A stretch of 64,000 nucleotides of DNA. Source: Megalopta genalis. Lineage: Eukaryota > Arthropoda > Insecta > Hymenoptera > Halictidae. The stretch's first letter is position 1. Every line of letters begins with the position of its first letter. Position numbers and translations under genes: made by a program. Below the pieces are notes generated by a model that saw only the letters and a program-made list of their open reading frames with translations, made no database searches and had not been told where the DNA came from. Below, in pieces: positions 46,695 to 58,600 of this stretch. The stretch is taken from positions 1 through 64,000 of the forward strand of contig NW_027476343.1 of the NCBI RefSeq assembly GCF_051020955.1, written 5' to 3'.

Positions 46695-49600
46695 ATGGAT
46701 TTGAAGCTATACCTTCTACATCGCATTGATTTGCAGCTAAAGCATGTGTTTTGCATGGAATTTAAGCTAATCGTTTGCTTCGTCTGCATTTGAAGCTATA
46801 TCACTTATATCCCAAGTGTTTGAAGCTAAATCATTTTTTCGCATGGATTTGAAGCTAAACCTTCTACATCGCACTGATTTGCAGCTAAATCATGTGTTTT
46901 GCATGGATTTGAATCTAAATCGTTTGCTTCGTCTGCATTTGAAGCTATATCACTTATATCCCAATTGTTTGAAGCTAAATCATTTGTTTCGCATGGATTT
47001 AAAGCTAAACCTTCTACATCGCATTGAATTGCTGCTAAATCATGTGATTCGCATGGAATTGAAGCTAACTGGTTTGTTTCATCTGCATTTGAAGCTATAT
47101 CACTTATGTCGCTAGTATCTGAAGCTAAATCATTTGTTTCGCATGGATTTGAAGTTAAATCTTTTACATAGCATCGATTTGTATCTAAATCATGTGTTTC
47201 GCTTGGATTTGAAGCTAACTCGTTAGTTTCATCTGCATTTGAAGCTATATCACTTATGTCGGTAGTATCTAAATCTAAATCATTTGTTTCGCATGGATTT
47301 GAAGCTAAACTTTCTACATCGCATTGATTTGAAGTTAAATCAAGGGATTCGCTTGGATTGGAAGCTAACTCGTTTGTTTCGTCTGCATTTGAAGCTATGT
47401 CACTTATATCCCAAGTGCTTGAAGCTAAATCATTTGTTTCGCATGGATTTGAAGATAAATTTTCTACCTCGCATTAATTTTAACTAAATCATTTGTTTCG
47501 CATGGAATTGAACCTATCTGGTTCTTTTTGTCTGCATTTGAAGCTATGCCACTTATATCGCAAGTATCTGAAGCTAAATCATTGTTTTCGCATGGATTTG
47601 AAGCTAAACCATCAACATCGCATTGATTCGAAGCTAAATCATTTGTTTCGCTTAGATTTGAAGCTAACTCGTTTGTTTCGTCTTTATTTGAAGATATATC
47701 ACTTATATCGCAAGTATCTGAACCTGAATCATTTGTTTCGCATGGATTTGAAGGTAAACCTTCTACATCGCATTGAATAGAATCTAAATCATGTGATTCG
47801 CTTGGATTGGAAGCTAACTCGTTTGTTTCGTCTGCATTTGAAGCTATATCACTTATATCCCAAGTGTTTGAAGCTAAATCATTTTTCCGCATGGATTTGA
47901 AGCTAAACCTTCTACAACGCATTGATTTGCAGCTAAATCATGTGTTTTGCATGGATTTGAATCTAAATCGTTTGCTTCGTCTGCATTTGAAGCTATAGCA
48001 CTTATATCCCTATTGTTTGAAGCTAAATCATTTGTTTCGCATGGATTTGAAGCTAAACCTTCTACATCGCATTGATTTGCTGCTAAATCATGTGATTCGC
48101 ATGGAATTGAAGCTAACTGGTTTGTTTCATCTGCATTTGAAGCTATATCACTTATGTCGCTAGTATCTGAAGCTAAATCATTTGTTTCGCATGGATTTGA
48201 AGTTAAAGCTTTTACATGGCATTGATTTGCATCTAAATCATGTGTTTCGCTTGGATTTGAAGCTATCTCGTTAGTTTCATCTGCATTTGAAGCTATATCA
48301 CTTATGTCGCTAGTATCTGAAGCTAAATCATTTGTGTCGCATGGATTTGAAGCTAAACCTTCCACATAGCATTGATTTGAAGCTTAATCATGTGTTTTGC
48401 ATGGATGTGAAGCAAACTCGTTTGTTTCCCCTGCATTTGAAGCTATATCACTTATATCGCAAGTATCTGATGCTAAATCGTTTGTTTCGCTTCGATTTGA
48501 AGCTATACCATCTACATTGCATTGATTTGCATCTAAATCATGTGTTCAGCATGGATTTGAAGCTAACTCGTTTGTTTCGTCTGCATTTGAATCTATATCA
48601 CTTATATCCCAAGTGTTTGAAGCTAAATCATTGATTTCGCAAGGATTTGAAGCTAAACCTTCTACATCGCATTAATTTTAACTAAATCATATGTTGCGCA
48701 TGGAATTGAAGCTAACTGGTTTCTTTCGTCTGCATTTGAAGCTGTGCCATTTATATCGCAAGTATCTGAAGCTAAATCATTTCTTTGGCATGGATTTGAA
48801 GCTAAACCTTCTACATCGCATTGATTTGCTGCTAAATCATGTGTATCGCATGGATTTTGAAGCTAACTCGATTGCTTCGTCTGCATTTGAAGCTATGTCA
48901 CTTATATCCCAAGTGTTTGAAGCTAAATCATTTGTTTCGCATGGATTTGAAGCTAAACCTTCTACATCGCATTGATTCGAAGCTAAATCATTTGTTTCGC
49001 TTAGATTTGAAAATAACTCGTTTGTTTCGTCTGTATTTGAAGATATATCACTTATATCGCAAGTATCTGAACATGAATCATTTGTTTCTTATAGATTTGA
49101 AGCTAAGCCTTCCACCTCGCATTGATTTGAATCTAAATCATTTGTTTCGCATGGATTTGAAGCTAACTCGTTTGTTTCGTCTGTATTTGAAGATATATCA
49201 CTTATATCGCAAGTATCTGAACCTGAATCATTTGTTTCTTATGGACTTGAAACTAAGCCTTCTACCTCGCATTGATCTGAAGCTAAATCATTTGTGTCTC
49301 ATGGATTTGAAGCTAAACCTTCCACATAGCATTGATTTGAAGCTTAAACATGTGATTTGCATGGATTCGATGCTAACTTGTTTGTTTCCCCTGCATTTGA
49401 AGCTATATCACTTATATCGTAAGTATCTGATGCTAAAACATTTGTTTCGCTTCGATTTGAAGCTATACCTTCTACATTGCATTGATTTGCAGCTAAATCA
49501 TGTGTTCCGCATGGATCTGAAGCTAACTCGTTTGTTTCGTCTGTATTTGAAGATATATCACTTATATCGCAAGTATCTGAACCTAAATCATTTGTTTCTT

Positions 49601-50479
49601 ATGGATTTGAAGCTAAGCCTTCTACCTCGCATTGATTTTAAGCTAAATGATTTGTTTCTCATGGATTTGAAGCTAAATCTTCTACATCGTATTGATTTAC
49701 AGCTAAATCATGTGTTTCGCATGGATTTGAAGCTAACTCGTTTGTTTCGTCTGCATTTGAAGCTATGCCACTTATATCGCAAGTATCTGAAGCTAAATCA
49801 TTGGTTTCGCATGGCTTTGAAACTAAACCTTCTACATTGCATTGATTCGTAGCTAAATCATTTGTTTCTCTTAGATTTGAAGCTAACTCGTTTTTTTCGT
49901 CTGTATTTGAAGATATATCACTTATATCGCAATTATCTGATCCTGAATCATTTGTTTCTTATGGACTTGAAACTAAGCCTTCTACCTCGCATTGATTTGA
50001 AGCTAAATCATTTGTTTCGCATGGATTTGAAGGTAAACCTTCTACATCGCATTGATTTGAAGCTAAATCATGTGATTCGCTTTGATTGGAAGCTAAGACA
50101 TTTATTTCGTCTGCATTTGAAGTTGTATCTCTTATATCGCAAGTATCTGAAGCTAAATCATTTGTGTCTCATGGATTTGAAGCTAAACCTTCCAAATAGC
50201 ATTGATTTGAAGCTTAAACATGTGATTTGCATGGATTTGATGCTAACTTGATTGTTTCCCCTGCATTTGAATCTATATCACTTATATCGTAAGTATCTGA
50301 TGCTAAAACATTTGTTTCGCTTCGATTTGAAGCTATACCTTCTACATTGCATTGATTTGCAGCTAAATCATGTGTTCCGCATGGATCTGAAGCTAACTCG
50401 TTTGTTTCGTCTGCATTTGAAGCTATGCCACTTATATCGCAAGTATCTGAAGCTAAATCATTGGTTTCGCCTGGATTTG

Positions 50480-51621
50480 AAGCTAAACTTTCTACATCGC
50501 ATTCATTTGAAGCTAAATCATGTGATTCGCTTGGATTGGAAGCTAACTCGTTTGTTTCGTCTGTATTTGAAGCTATGCCACTTATATCGCAAGTATCTGA
50601 AGCTAAATCATTGGTTTCGCCTGGAGTTGAAGCTAATCCATCTACATCGCATCGATTTGATGCTAAATCATGTGTTTCGCATATTTTTGATGATAAATCG
50701 TTAGTCTGGTCTGAATTTGAAGCTATATCACTTATTTCGCTAGTATCTAAATCTAAATCATTTGTTTCGCATGGATTTGAATCTAAACCTTCTACTTTCG
50801 CATTGATTTGAAGCTGACTCGTTTGTTTCGTCTGCATTTGAAGCTATATCACTTATATCCCAACTGTTTGAAGCTCAATCATTTGCTTCGCATGGATTGG
50901 AAGCTAATCCTTCTACATCGCATTGATTTGAAGCAAAATCATGTGATTCGCTTGGATTTGAAGCTAACTCGTTTGTTTCCCCTGATTTTGAAGCTATATC
51001 ACTTATATCTCAACTGTTTGAATCTAAATCATTCGTTTCGCATGGATTTGAAGCTAAACTTTCTACATCGCATTCATTTGAAGCTAAATCATGTGATTCG
51101 CTTGGATTGGAAGCTAACTCGTTTGTTTCGTCTGTATTTGAAGCTATGCCACTTATATCGCAAGTATCTGAAGCTAAATCATTGGTTTCGCCTGGAGTTG
51201 AAGCTAATCCATCTACATCGCATCGATTTGATGCTAAATCATGTGTTTCGCATATTTTTGATGATAAATCGTTAGTCTGGTCTGAATTTGAAGCTATATC
51301 ACTTATTTCGCTAGTATCTAAATCTAAATCATTTGTTTCGCATGGATTTGAATCTAAACCTTCTACTTTCGCATTGATTTGAAGCTGACTCGTTTGTTTC
51401 GTCTGCATTTGAAGCTATATCACTTATATCCCAACTGTTTGAAGCTCAATCATTTGCTTCGCATGGATTGGAAGCTAATCCTTCTACATCGCATTGATTT
51501 GAAGCAAAATCATGTGATTCGCTTGGATTTGAAGCTAACTCGTTTGTTTCCCCTGATTTTGAAGCTATATCACTTATATCTCAACTGTTTGAATCTAAAT
51601 CATTCGTTTCGCATGGATTTG
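50480..51621. repeat. 571-bp tandem duplication inside copy B
   Basis: About 50480-51050 is repeated immediately at about 51051-51621. Copies A and C have this segment once. The length is 19 monomers plus one base. Confidence 0.82.
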
Positions 51622-52143
51622 AAGCTAAAGCTATTACATCGCATTGATTTGAAGCTAAATCATGTGTTGCGCTTGGATTTGAAGCTAACTCATTTGTATC
51701 CCCTGAATTTGAAACTATATCCCTTATGTCGCAAGTATCGTACGCTAAATCATTTGTTTCACATGGATTTGAAGCTAAACCTACTACTTTCGCAGTGATT
51801 TGAAGCTGACTGGTTTGTTTCGTCCGCATTTGAAGCTATATCAATTATATATCAACTGTTAGAAGCTAAATCAGTTGTTTCGCATGGATTTGAAGCTAAC
51901 TCGTTCGTTTCCCCTGCATCTGAAGCAATATCATTTATATGGCAAGAATCTGAAGCTAAATCATTTGTGTTGCATGGATTTGAAGCTAAACGTTCTACTT
52001 TCGCATTGATTTGAAGCTGACTCGTTTGTTTCGTCCGCATTAGAAGCTATATCACTTATATCCCAACTGTTTGAAGCTAAATCAGTTGTTTCGCATGGAT
52101 TTGAAGCTAACTCGTTTGTTTCCCCTGCATTTGAAGCTATATC

Positions 52144-52148
52144 ACTTA
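52144..52148 (+). repeat. LTR target duplication ACTTA, left copy
   Basis: ACTTA precedes the LTR and recurs at 52653-52657. Removing the LTR and one copy restores the satellite string ATATCACTTATATCGCAAGT found in copies A and C. Confidence 0.9.
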
Positions 52149-52246
52149 TGTTGCGCACGGCACAAAATTAAAACGCCGGAATTCGGGAGGAGACGACACG
52201 CGATTTATTGTTTTGGACTCCACCGTCCTTTGATTTACAAGCTTTT

Positions 52247-52319
52247 GGAGCACGGCTCCGTTCGGCGTATGCAGTGTAGCACGGCTACGACTGGACTATA
52301 AAAACTGAAGCACGGCTTC
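52247..52319 (+). other. Three phased hairpins with compensatory stem changes
   Basis: GGAGC-ACG-GCTCC (52247-52259), GTAGC-ACG-GCTAC (52276-52288) and GAAGC-ACG-GCTTC (52307-52319) share the loop and the GC base. Their second stem pair varies as G-C, T-A and A-T with pairing kept. The spacings are 29 and 31 bp. Confidence 0.75.
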
Positions 52320-52405
52320 GTATCGGCGCAAGGGGCGCTAAATTAAACTGTCTGTTCGCTATATCGATATCTTGGAGAATCTCGCCGTTATCACATTTGC
52401 GGCAG

Positions 52406-52413
52406 TATATATA
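52406..52413. promoter_or_regulatory. TATA box candidate in the solo LTR
   Basis: TATATATA lies at the middle of the LTR, followed by an 8-bp inverted repeat GACACCTG (52414-52421) with CAGGTGTC (52447-52454). The motif is palindromic, so strand is not decided. Confidence 0.4.
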
Positions 52414-52564
52414 GACACCTGGCCGATGCTCAAGGTGACGCATCGTCAGGTGTCGAAAGCCGGTCATTGCCTCCTAAGGCAAAAACGCTGCATGTATACA
52501 TTCGGCCGAGGCGAGCGTTTGACGGTCGGGCCAACGCACGTCGATCGTGTTATTGTCTTGCCGC

Positions 52565-52593
52565 CTCGCCGTTTATTCGACAAAAACGGCGAG
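52565..52593. other. 10-bp-stem hairpin near the LTR end
   Basis: CTCGCCGTTT at 52565-52574 pairs perfectly with AAACGGCGAG at 52584-52593 across a 9-nt loop. Hairpins of this kind often lie around the R/U5 part and polyadenylation region of LTRs. Here that role is inferred. Confidence 0.6.
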
Positions 52594-52652
52594 ACGGCGT
52601 ACATCGAAAGTCGAGCGTGCGTTGACCCGCGGTCCGCGATTCGGCCGAAACA

Positions 52653-55600
52653 ACTTATATCGCAAGTATCTAAAGGTAAATCATTTGTTTCGCCTGGATT
52701 TGAAGCTAAACCTTCTACTTTCGCATTGATTTAAAGCTAACTCGTTCGTTTCCCCTGCATTTGAAGCTATATCACTTATATCGCAAGTATCTGAAGCTAA
52801 ATCATTTGTGTCGCATGGATTTCAAGCTAAACCTTCCACATAATATTGATTTGAATCTAAATCATGTGTTTCGCATGGATTTGAAGCTAACACGTTTGTT
52901 TCCCCTGCATTTGAAGCTATATCACTTATATCGCAAGTATCTGATGCTAAATCATTTTTTTCGCATGGATTTGAAGCTAAATCTTCTACATCGCATTGAT
53001 TTGAAGCAAATTCATGTGTTTCGCATGGATTTGAAGCTAACTCGTTTGTTTCGTCTGCACTTGAAACTATATCACTTATATCGCAAGTATCTGAAGGTAA
53101 ATCATTTGTTTCGCATGGATTTGAAGCTAAACCTTCTACATCGCATTGATTTGAAGCAAAATCATGTGATTCGCTTGGATTTGAAGCTAACTCGTTTGTT
53201 TCCCCTGCATTTGAAGCTATGCCACTCACATCGCAAGTATCTGAAGCTAAATCATTGGTTTCGCAAGGATTTGAAGCTAAACCTTCTACATCGCATTAAT
53301 TTTAACTAAATCATATGTTGCGCATGGAATTGAAGCTAACTGGTTTCATTCGTCTGCATTTGAAGCTGTGCCATTTATATCGCAAGTATCTGAAGCTAAG
53401 TCATTGGTTTCGCATGGATTTGAAGCTACACCTACTACATCATATTGATTTGCTGCTAAATCATGTGTTTCGCATGGAATTGAATCTAACTGGTTTGTTT
53501 CGTCTGCATTTGAGGCTATGTCCCTTATATCGCAAGTATCTGAAGCTAAATCATTGGTTTCGCATGGATCTGAAGCTAAATCTTCTACATCGCATTGATT
53601 TGCTGCTAAATCATGTGTATCGCATGGATTTTGAAGCTAACTCGATTGCTTCGTCTGCATTTGAAGCTATGTCACTTATATTCCAAGTGTTTGAAGCTAA
53701 ATCATTTGTTTCGCATGGATTTGAAGCTAAACCTTCTACATCGCATCGATTTGAAGCTAAATCATGTGTTTCGCATGGATTAGAAGCTAACTCGTTTGTT
53801 TCGTCTGCATTTGAGGCTATGTCCCTTATATCGCAAGTAACAGATGCTAAATCATTGGTTTCGCATGGATCTGAAGCTAAACCTTCTACATCGCATTGAT
53901 TTGCTGCTAAATCATGTGTTTCGCATGGATTAGAAGCTAACTCGTTTGTTTCGTCTGCATTTGAAGCTATGCCACTTATATCGCAAGTATCTGAAGCAAA
54001 ATCATTGGTTTCGCATGGATTTGAAGCTCAAACTTCTACATCGCATTGATTTGCTGCTAAATCATGTGTTTTGCTTCGATTTGAAGCTCACTCGTTCGTT
54101 TCGTATGCATTTGAAGCTATGCCACTTATATCGCAAGTATCTGAAGCAAAATCATTGGTTTCGCATGGATTTGAATCTAAACCTTCTACATCGCATTGAT
54201 TTGCTCCTAAGTCATGTGTTTCGCTTGGGTTGGAAGCTAACTCGTTTGTTTCGGCTGCAGTTGAACCTATATCACTTACAACGCATGTATCTGATGCTAA
54301 ATCATTTGTTTCGCATGGATTTGAAGCTAAACCTTCTACATCGCTTTGATTTGAAGCTAAATCATGTGTTTCGCATGGATTAGAAGCTAACTCGTTTGTT
54401 TCGTCTGCATTTGAAGCTACGCGACTTATATCGCAAGTATCTGAAGCAAAATCATTGGTTTCGCATGGATTTGAAGCTCAACCTTCTACATCGCATTGAT
54501 TTGCTGCTAAATCATATATTTCGCATGCATTTGAAGCTAACTCGTTTGTTTCGTCTGCATTTGAAGATATATCACATATATCGCAAGTATCTGAAGCTAA
54601 ATCATTGGTTTCGCATGGATTTGAACCTAAACCTTCTACATCGCATTGATTTGCTGCCAAATCATGTGATTCACTTGAATTTGAAGCTTAGCCTTGAACT
54701 TCGCAATTGATTTGAAGCTAAATCGTGTGTTTCGCATGGAGTTGAAGCTAACTCGTTTGATTCGTCTGCATTTGAAGCTATATCACTTGTATCGCAAGTT
54801 CCAGTGCTAAATCATGTGTTTCGCTTCGATTTGATGCTATACCTTCTACATCGCATTGATTTGCAGCTAAATCATGTGTTTCGCATCTATTTGAAGCTAA
54901 CTCGTTCTTTTCGTCAGCATTTGATGCTATATCACTTATATCGCAAGTATCTGAAGCTAAATCATATGTTTCGCATGGATTTGAATCTAAACCTCCTACT
55001 TTTGCATTGATTTGAAGCTGTCTCGTTTGTTTCGTCCGCATTTGAAGCTATATCACTTATATCCCAACTGTTTGAAGCTAAACCATTTGTATTGCATGGA
55101 TTTGAAGCTAACTCGTTCGTTTCCCCTGCATTTGAAGCTATATCACTTATATCGCAAGTATCTGAAGCTAAATCATTTGTTTCGCGTGGATTTGAAGCTA
55201 AACCTTCTACATCGCATTGATTTGAAGCTAAATTATGTGATTCGCTTGGATTTGAAGCTAACCCGTTTGTTTCGTCTGCATTTGAAGCTATATCACTTAA
55301 ATCGCAAGTATCTGAACCTAAATCATTTGTTTCGCATGGATTTGAAGCTAAGCCTTCTACTTCGCATTGATTTGAAGCTAAATCATTTGTTTCGCTTGGA
55401 TTTGAAGCAAAACCTTGTATACCGCATTGATTTGAAGCTAAATCATGTGTTTCGCTGGGATTTGAAGCTAACTCGTTTGTATCGTCTGCATTTTAAGCTA
55501 TATCACTTATGTCGCTAGTATCTGAAGCTAAATCATTTGTTTCGCATGGATTTGAAGATAAAGCTTTTACATAGCATTGATTTGCATCTAAATCATGTGT

Positions 55601-58600
55601 TTCGCTTGGATTTGAAGCTAACTCGTTAGTTTCATCTGCATTTGAAGCTATATCACTTATGTCGCTAGTATCTGAAGCTAAATCATTTGCGTCGCATGGA
55701 TTTGAAGTTAAACGTTCCACATAGCACTGATTTGAAGCTTAATCATGTGTTTTGCATGGATGTGAAGCTAACTAGTTTGTTTCCCCTGCATTTGAAGCTA
55801 TATCACTTATATCGCAAGTATCTGATGCTAATTCATTTGTTTCACTTCGATTTGAAGCTATACCATGTACATTGCATTGATTTGTAGCTAAATCATGTGT
55901 TTAGCATGGATTTGAAGCTAACTCGTTTGTTTCGTCTGCATTTGAAGCTATATCACTTATATCCCAAGTGTTTGAAGCTATATCATTTGTTTCGCTTGGA
56001 TTTGAAGCTAATCCTTCTACATCGCATTGATTTGCAGCTAAATCATGTGTTTTGCATGAATTTGATGCTAACTCGTTTGCTTCGTCTTCATTTGAAGCTA
56101 TATCACTTATATCCCAAGTGTTTGAATCTAAATCATTTGTTCCGCATGGATTTGAAGCTAGACCTTCTACATCGCATTGATTCGAAGCTAAATCATTTGT
56201 TTCGTTAATATTTGAAGCTAACTCGTTTGTTTCGTCTGTATTTGAAGATATATCACTTATATCGCAACTATCTGAACCTAAATCATTTGTTTCTTATGGA
56301 TTTGAAGCTAAGCCTTCTACATCGCAAGTAGCTGAAGCTAAATCATTGGTTTCGCATGGATTGAAGCTAAACCTTCTACATCACATTGATTTGAAGCTAA
56401 ATCATGTGATTCGCTTGGATTGGTAGCTAAGTCGTTTATTTCGTCTTTATTTGAAGATATATCACTTATATCGCAAGTATCTGATCCTAAATCATTTGTT
56501 TCTTATGGATTTGAAGCTAAGCCTTCTACCTCGATTGATTTGAAGCTAAATCATTTGTTTCGCATGGATTTGAAGCTAAACCTTCTACATCGCATTGATT
56601 TGAAGCTAAATCATGTGATTCGCTTGGATTGGTAGCTAAGTCGTTTATTTCGTCTGCATTTGAAGCTGTATCACTTATATCGCAAGTATCTGAAGCTAAA
56701 TCATTTGTGTCTCATGGATTTGAAGCTAAACCTTCTACGTAGCATTGATATGCAGCTAAATCATTTGTTTCGCATGGATTTGAAGCTAAACCTTCTACAT
56801 CGCATTGATTTGCTGCTAAATCATGTGATTCGCATGGAATTGAAGCTAACTGGTTTGTTTCATCTGCATTTGAAGCTTTATCACTTATGTCGCTAGTATC
56901 TGAAGCTAAATCATTTGTTTCGCATGGATTTGAAGTTAAAGCTTTTACATAGCATTGATTTGCATCTAAATCATGTGTTTAGCATGGATGTGAAGCTAAC
57001 TAGTTTGTTTCCCCTGCATTTGAAGCTATATCACTTATATCGCAAGTATCTGATGCTAAATCATTTGTTTCGCATGGATTTGAAGCTAAACCTTCTACAT
57101 CGCATTGATTTGCAGCTAAATCATGTGTTTTGCATGGATTTGAAGCTAAATCGTTTGCTTCGTCTGCATTTGAAGCTATATCACTTATATCCCAAGTGTT
57201 TGAAGCTAAATCATTTGTTTCGCATGGATTTGAAGCTAAACCTTCTACATCGCATTGATTTGCTGCTAAATCATGTGATTCGCATGGAATTGAAGCTAAC
57301 TGGTTTGTTTCATCTGCATCTGAAGCTATATCACTTATGTCGCTAGTATCTGAAGCTAAATCGTTTGTTTCGGATGGATTTGAAGTTAAATCTTTTACAT
57401 AGCATTGATTTGCATCTAAATCATGTGTTTCGCTTGGATTTGAGGCTAACTCGTTAGTTTCATCTGCATTTGAAGCTATATCACTTATGTCGGTAGTATC
57501 TGAAGCTAAATCAGTTGTTTCGCATGGATTTGAAGCTAATACTTCTACATCGCATTGATTTGATGCTACATCATGTGTTTCGCATATTTTTGATGCTAAC
57601 TCGTTAGTCACGTCTGCATTTGAAGTTATAACACTTATTTCGATAGTATCTAATTCTAAATCATTTGTTTCGCATGGATTTGAAGCTAACTTTCTACATC
57701 GCATTGATTTGAAGTTAAATCATGGGATTCGCTTGGATTGGAAGCTAACTCGTTTGCTTCGTCTGCATTTGAAGCTATGTCACTTATATCCCAAGTGTTT
57801 GAAGCTCAATCATTTGTTTCGCATGGATTTGAAGATAAACTTTCTACCTCGCATTAATTTTAACTAAATCATTTGTTTCGCATGGAATTGAAGCTATCTG
57901 GTCCTTTTTGTCTGCATTTGAAGCTATGCCACTTATATCGCAAGTATTTGAAGCTAAATCATTGTCTTCGCATGGATTTGAAGCTAAATCATCAACATCG
58001 CATTGATTCGAAGCTAAATCATTTGTTTCGCTTAGATTTGAAGCTAACTCGTTTGTTTCGTCTGTATTTGAAGATATATCACTTATATCGCAAGTATCTG
58101 AACCTGAATCATTTGTTTCTTATGGATTTGAAGCTAAACCTTCTACATCGCACTGATTTGCAGCTAAATCATGTGTTTTGCATGGATTTGAAGCTAAATC
58201 GTTTGCTTCGTCTGCATTTGAAGCTATATCACTTATATCCCAATTGTTTGAAGCTAAATCATTTGTTTCGCATGGATTTAAAGCTAAACCTTCTACATCG
58301 CATTGAATTGCTGCTAAATCATGTGATTCGCATGGAATTGAAGCTAACTGGTTTGTCTCATCTGCATTTGAAGCTATATCACTTATGTCGCTAGTATCTG
58401 AAGCTAAATCATTTGTTTCGCATGGATTTGAAGTTAAATCTTTTACATAGCATCGATTTGTATCTAAATCATGTGTTTCGCTTGGATTTGAAGCTAACTC
58501 GTTAGTTTCATCTGCATTTGAAGCTATATCACTTATGTCGGTAGTATCTAAATCTAAATCATTTGTTTCGCATGGATTTGAAGCTAAACTTTCTACATCG

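Larger units (their letters stand above)
30497..52148. repeat. 30-bp satellite, middle block
   Basis: This is the same monomer and five-monomer order as on the left side of the Polinton, continuing in register across the insertion. The block shows more recent homogenisation than the left one, with duplications of 300, ~570, ~700 and ~4800-5200 bp. The occasional monomer ending CATTAATTTTAACTAA is 29 bp or shorter and marks phase changes, for example near 32925, 40275, 42705 and 48670. No gene is supported. Confidence 0.95.
52149..52652. mobile_element. Solo LTR of an LTR retrotransposon, 504 bp
   Basis: The insertion starts TGTTGCGCACGG and ends CGGCCGAAACA, the TG...CA ends of an LTR with a 4-bp inverted TGTT/AACA. 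It has a perfect 5-bp target duplication. Its GC content is much higher than the satellite and it has no long ORF. A 5-bp duplication suits BEL/Pao, Gypsy or Copia elements; I cannot tell which, nor the orientation. No internal region or second LTR follows, so it is a solo LTR left by recombination. It contains several hairpins and a TATATATA. Confidence 0.88.
46695..53220. repeat. ~5-6.5-kb satellite segment, copy B, carrying the solo LTR
   Basis: Copy B follows copy A with the same order of variants. It is lengthened by about 420 bp (the offset to A changes from 4770 to 5190), by a 571-bp internal tandem, and by the LTR insertion. The identity to A and C is very high over kilobases. Confidence 0.82.

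Noticed and set aside
52149..52652. Host gene exon or MITE instead of an LTR
   Set aside because: TG...CA ends with TGTT/AACA, a 5-bp target duplication and the absence of longer terminal inverted repeats fit an LTR better. No long ORF or splice sites are present.
57000..57704. Minus-strand ORF (234 codons) with Cys/Asp decapeptides
   Set aside because: It has the same origin as the other satellite ORFs. Starts and stops follow monomer variants and phase shifts, with no promoter, splice or conservation evidence. The coding possibility is kept only as a finding.
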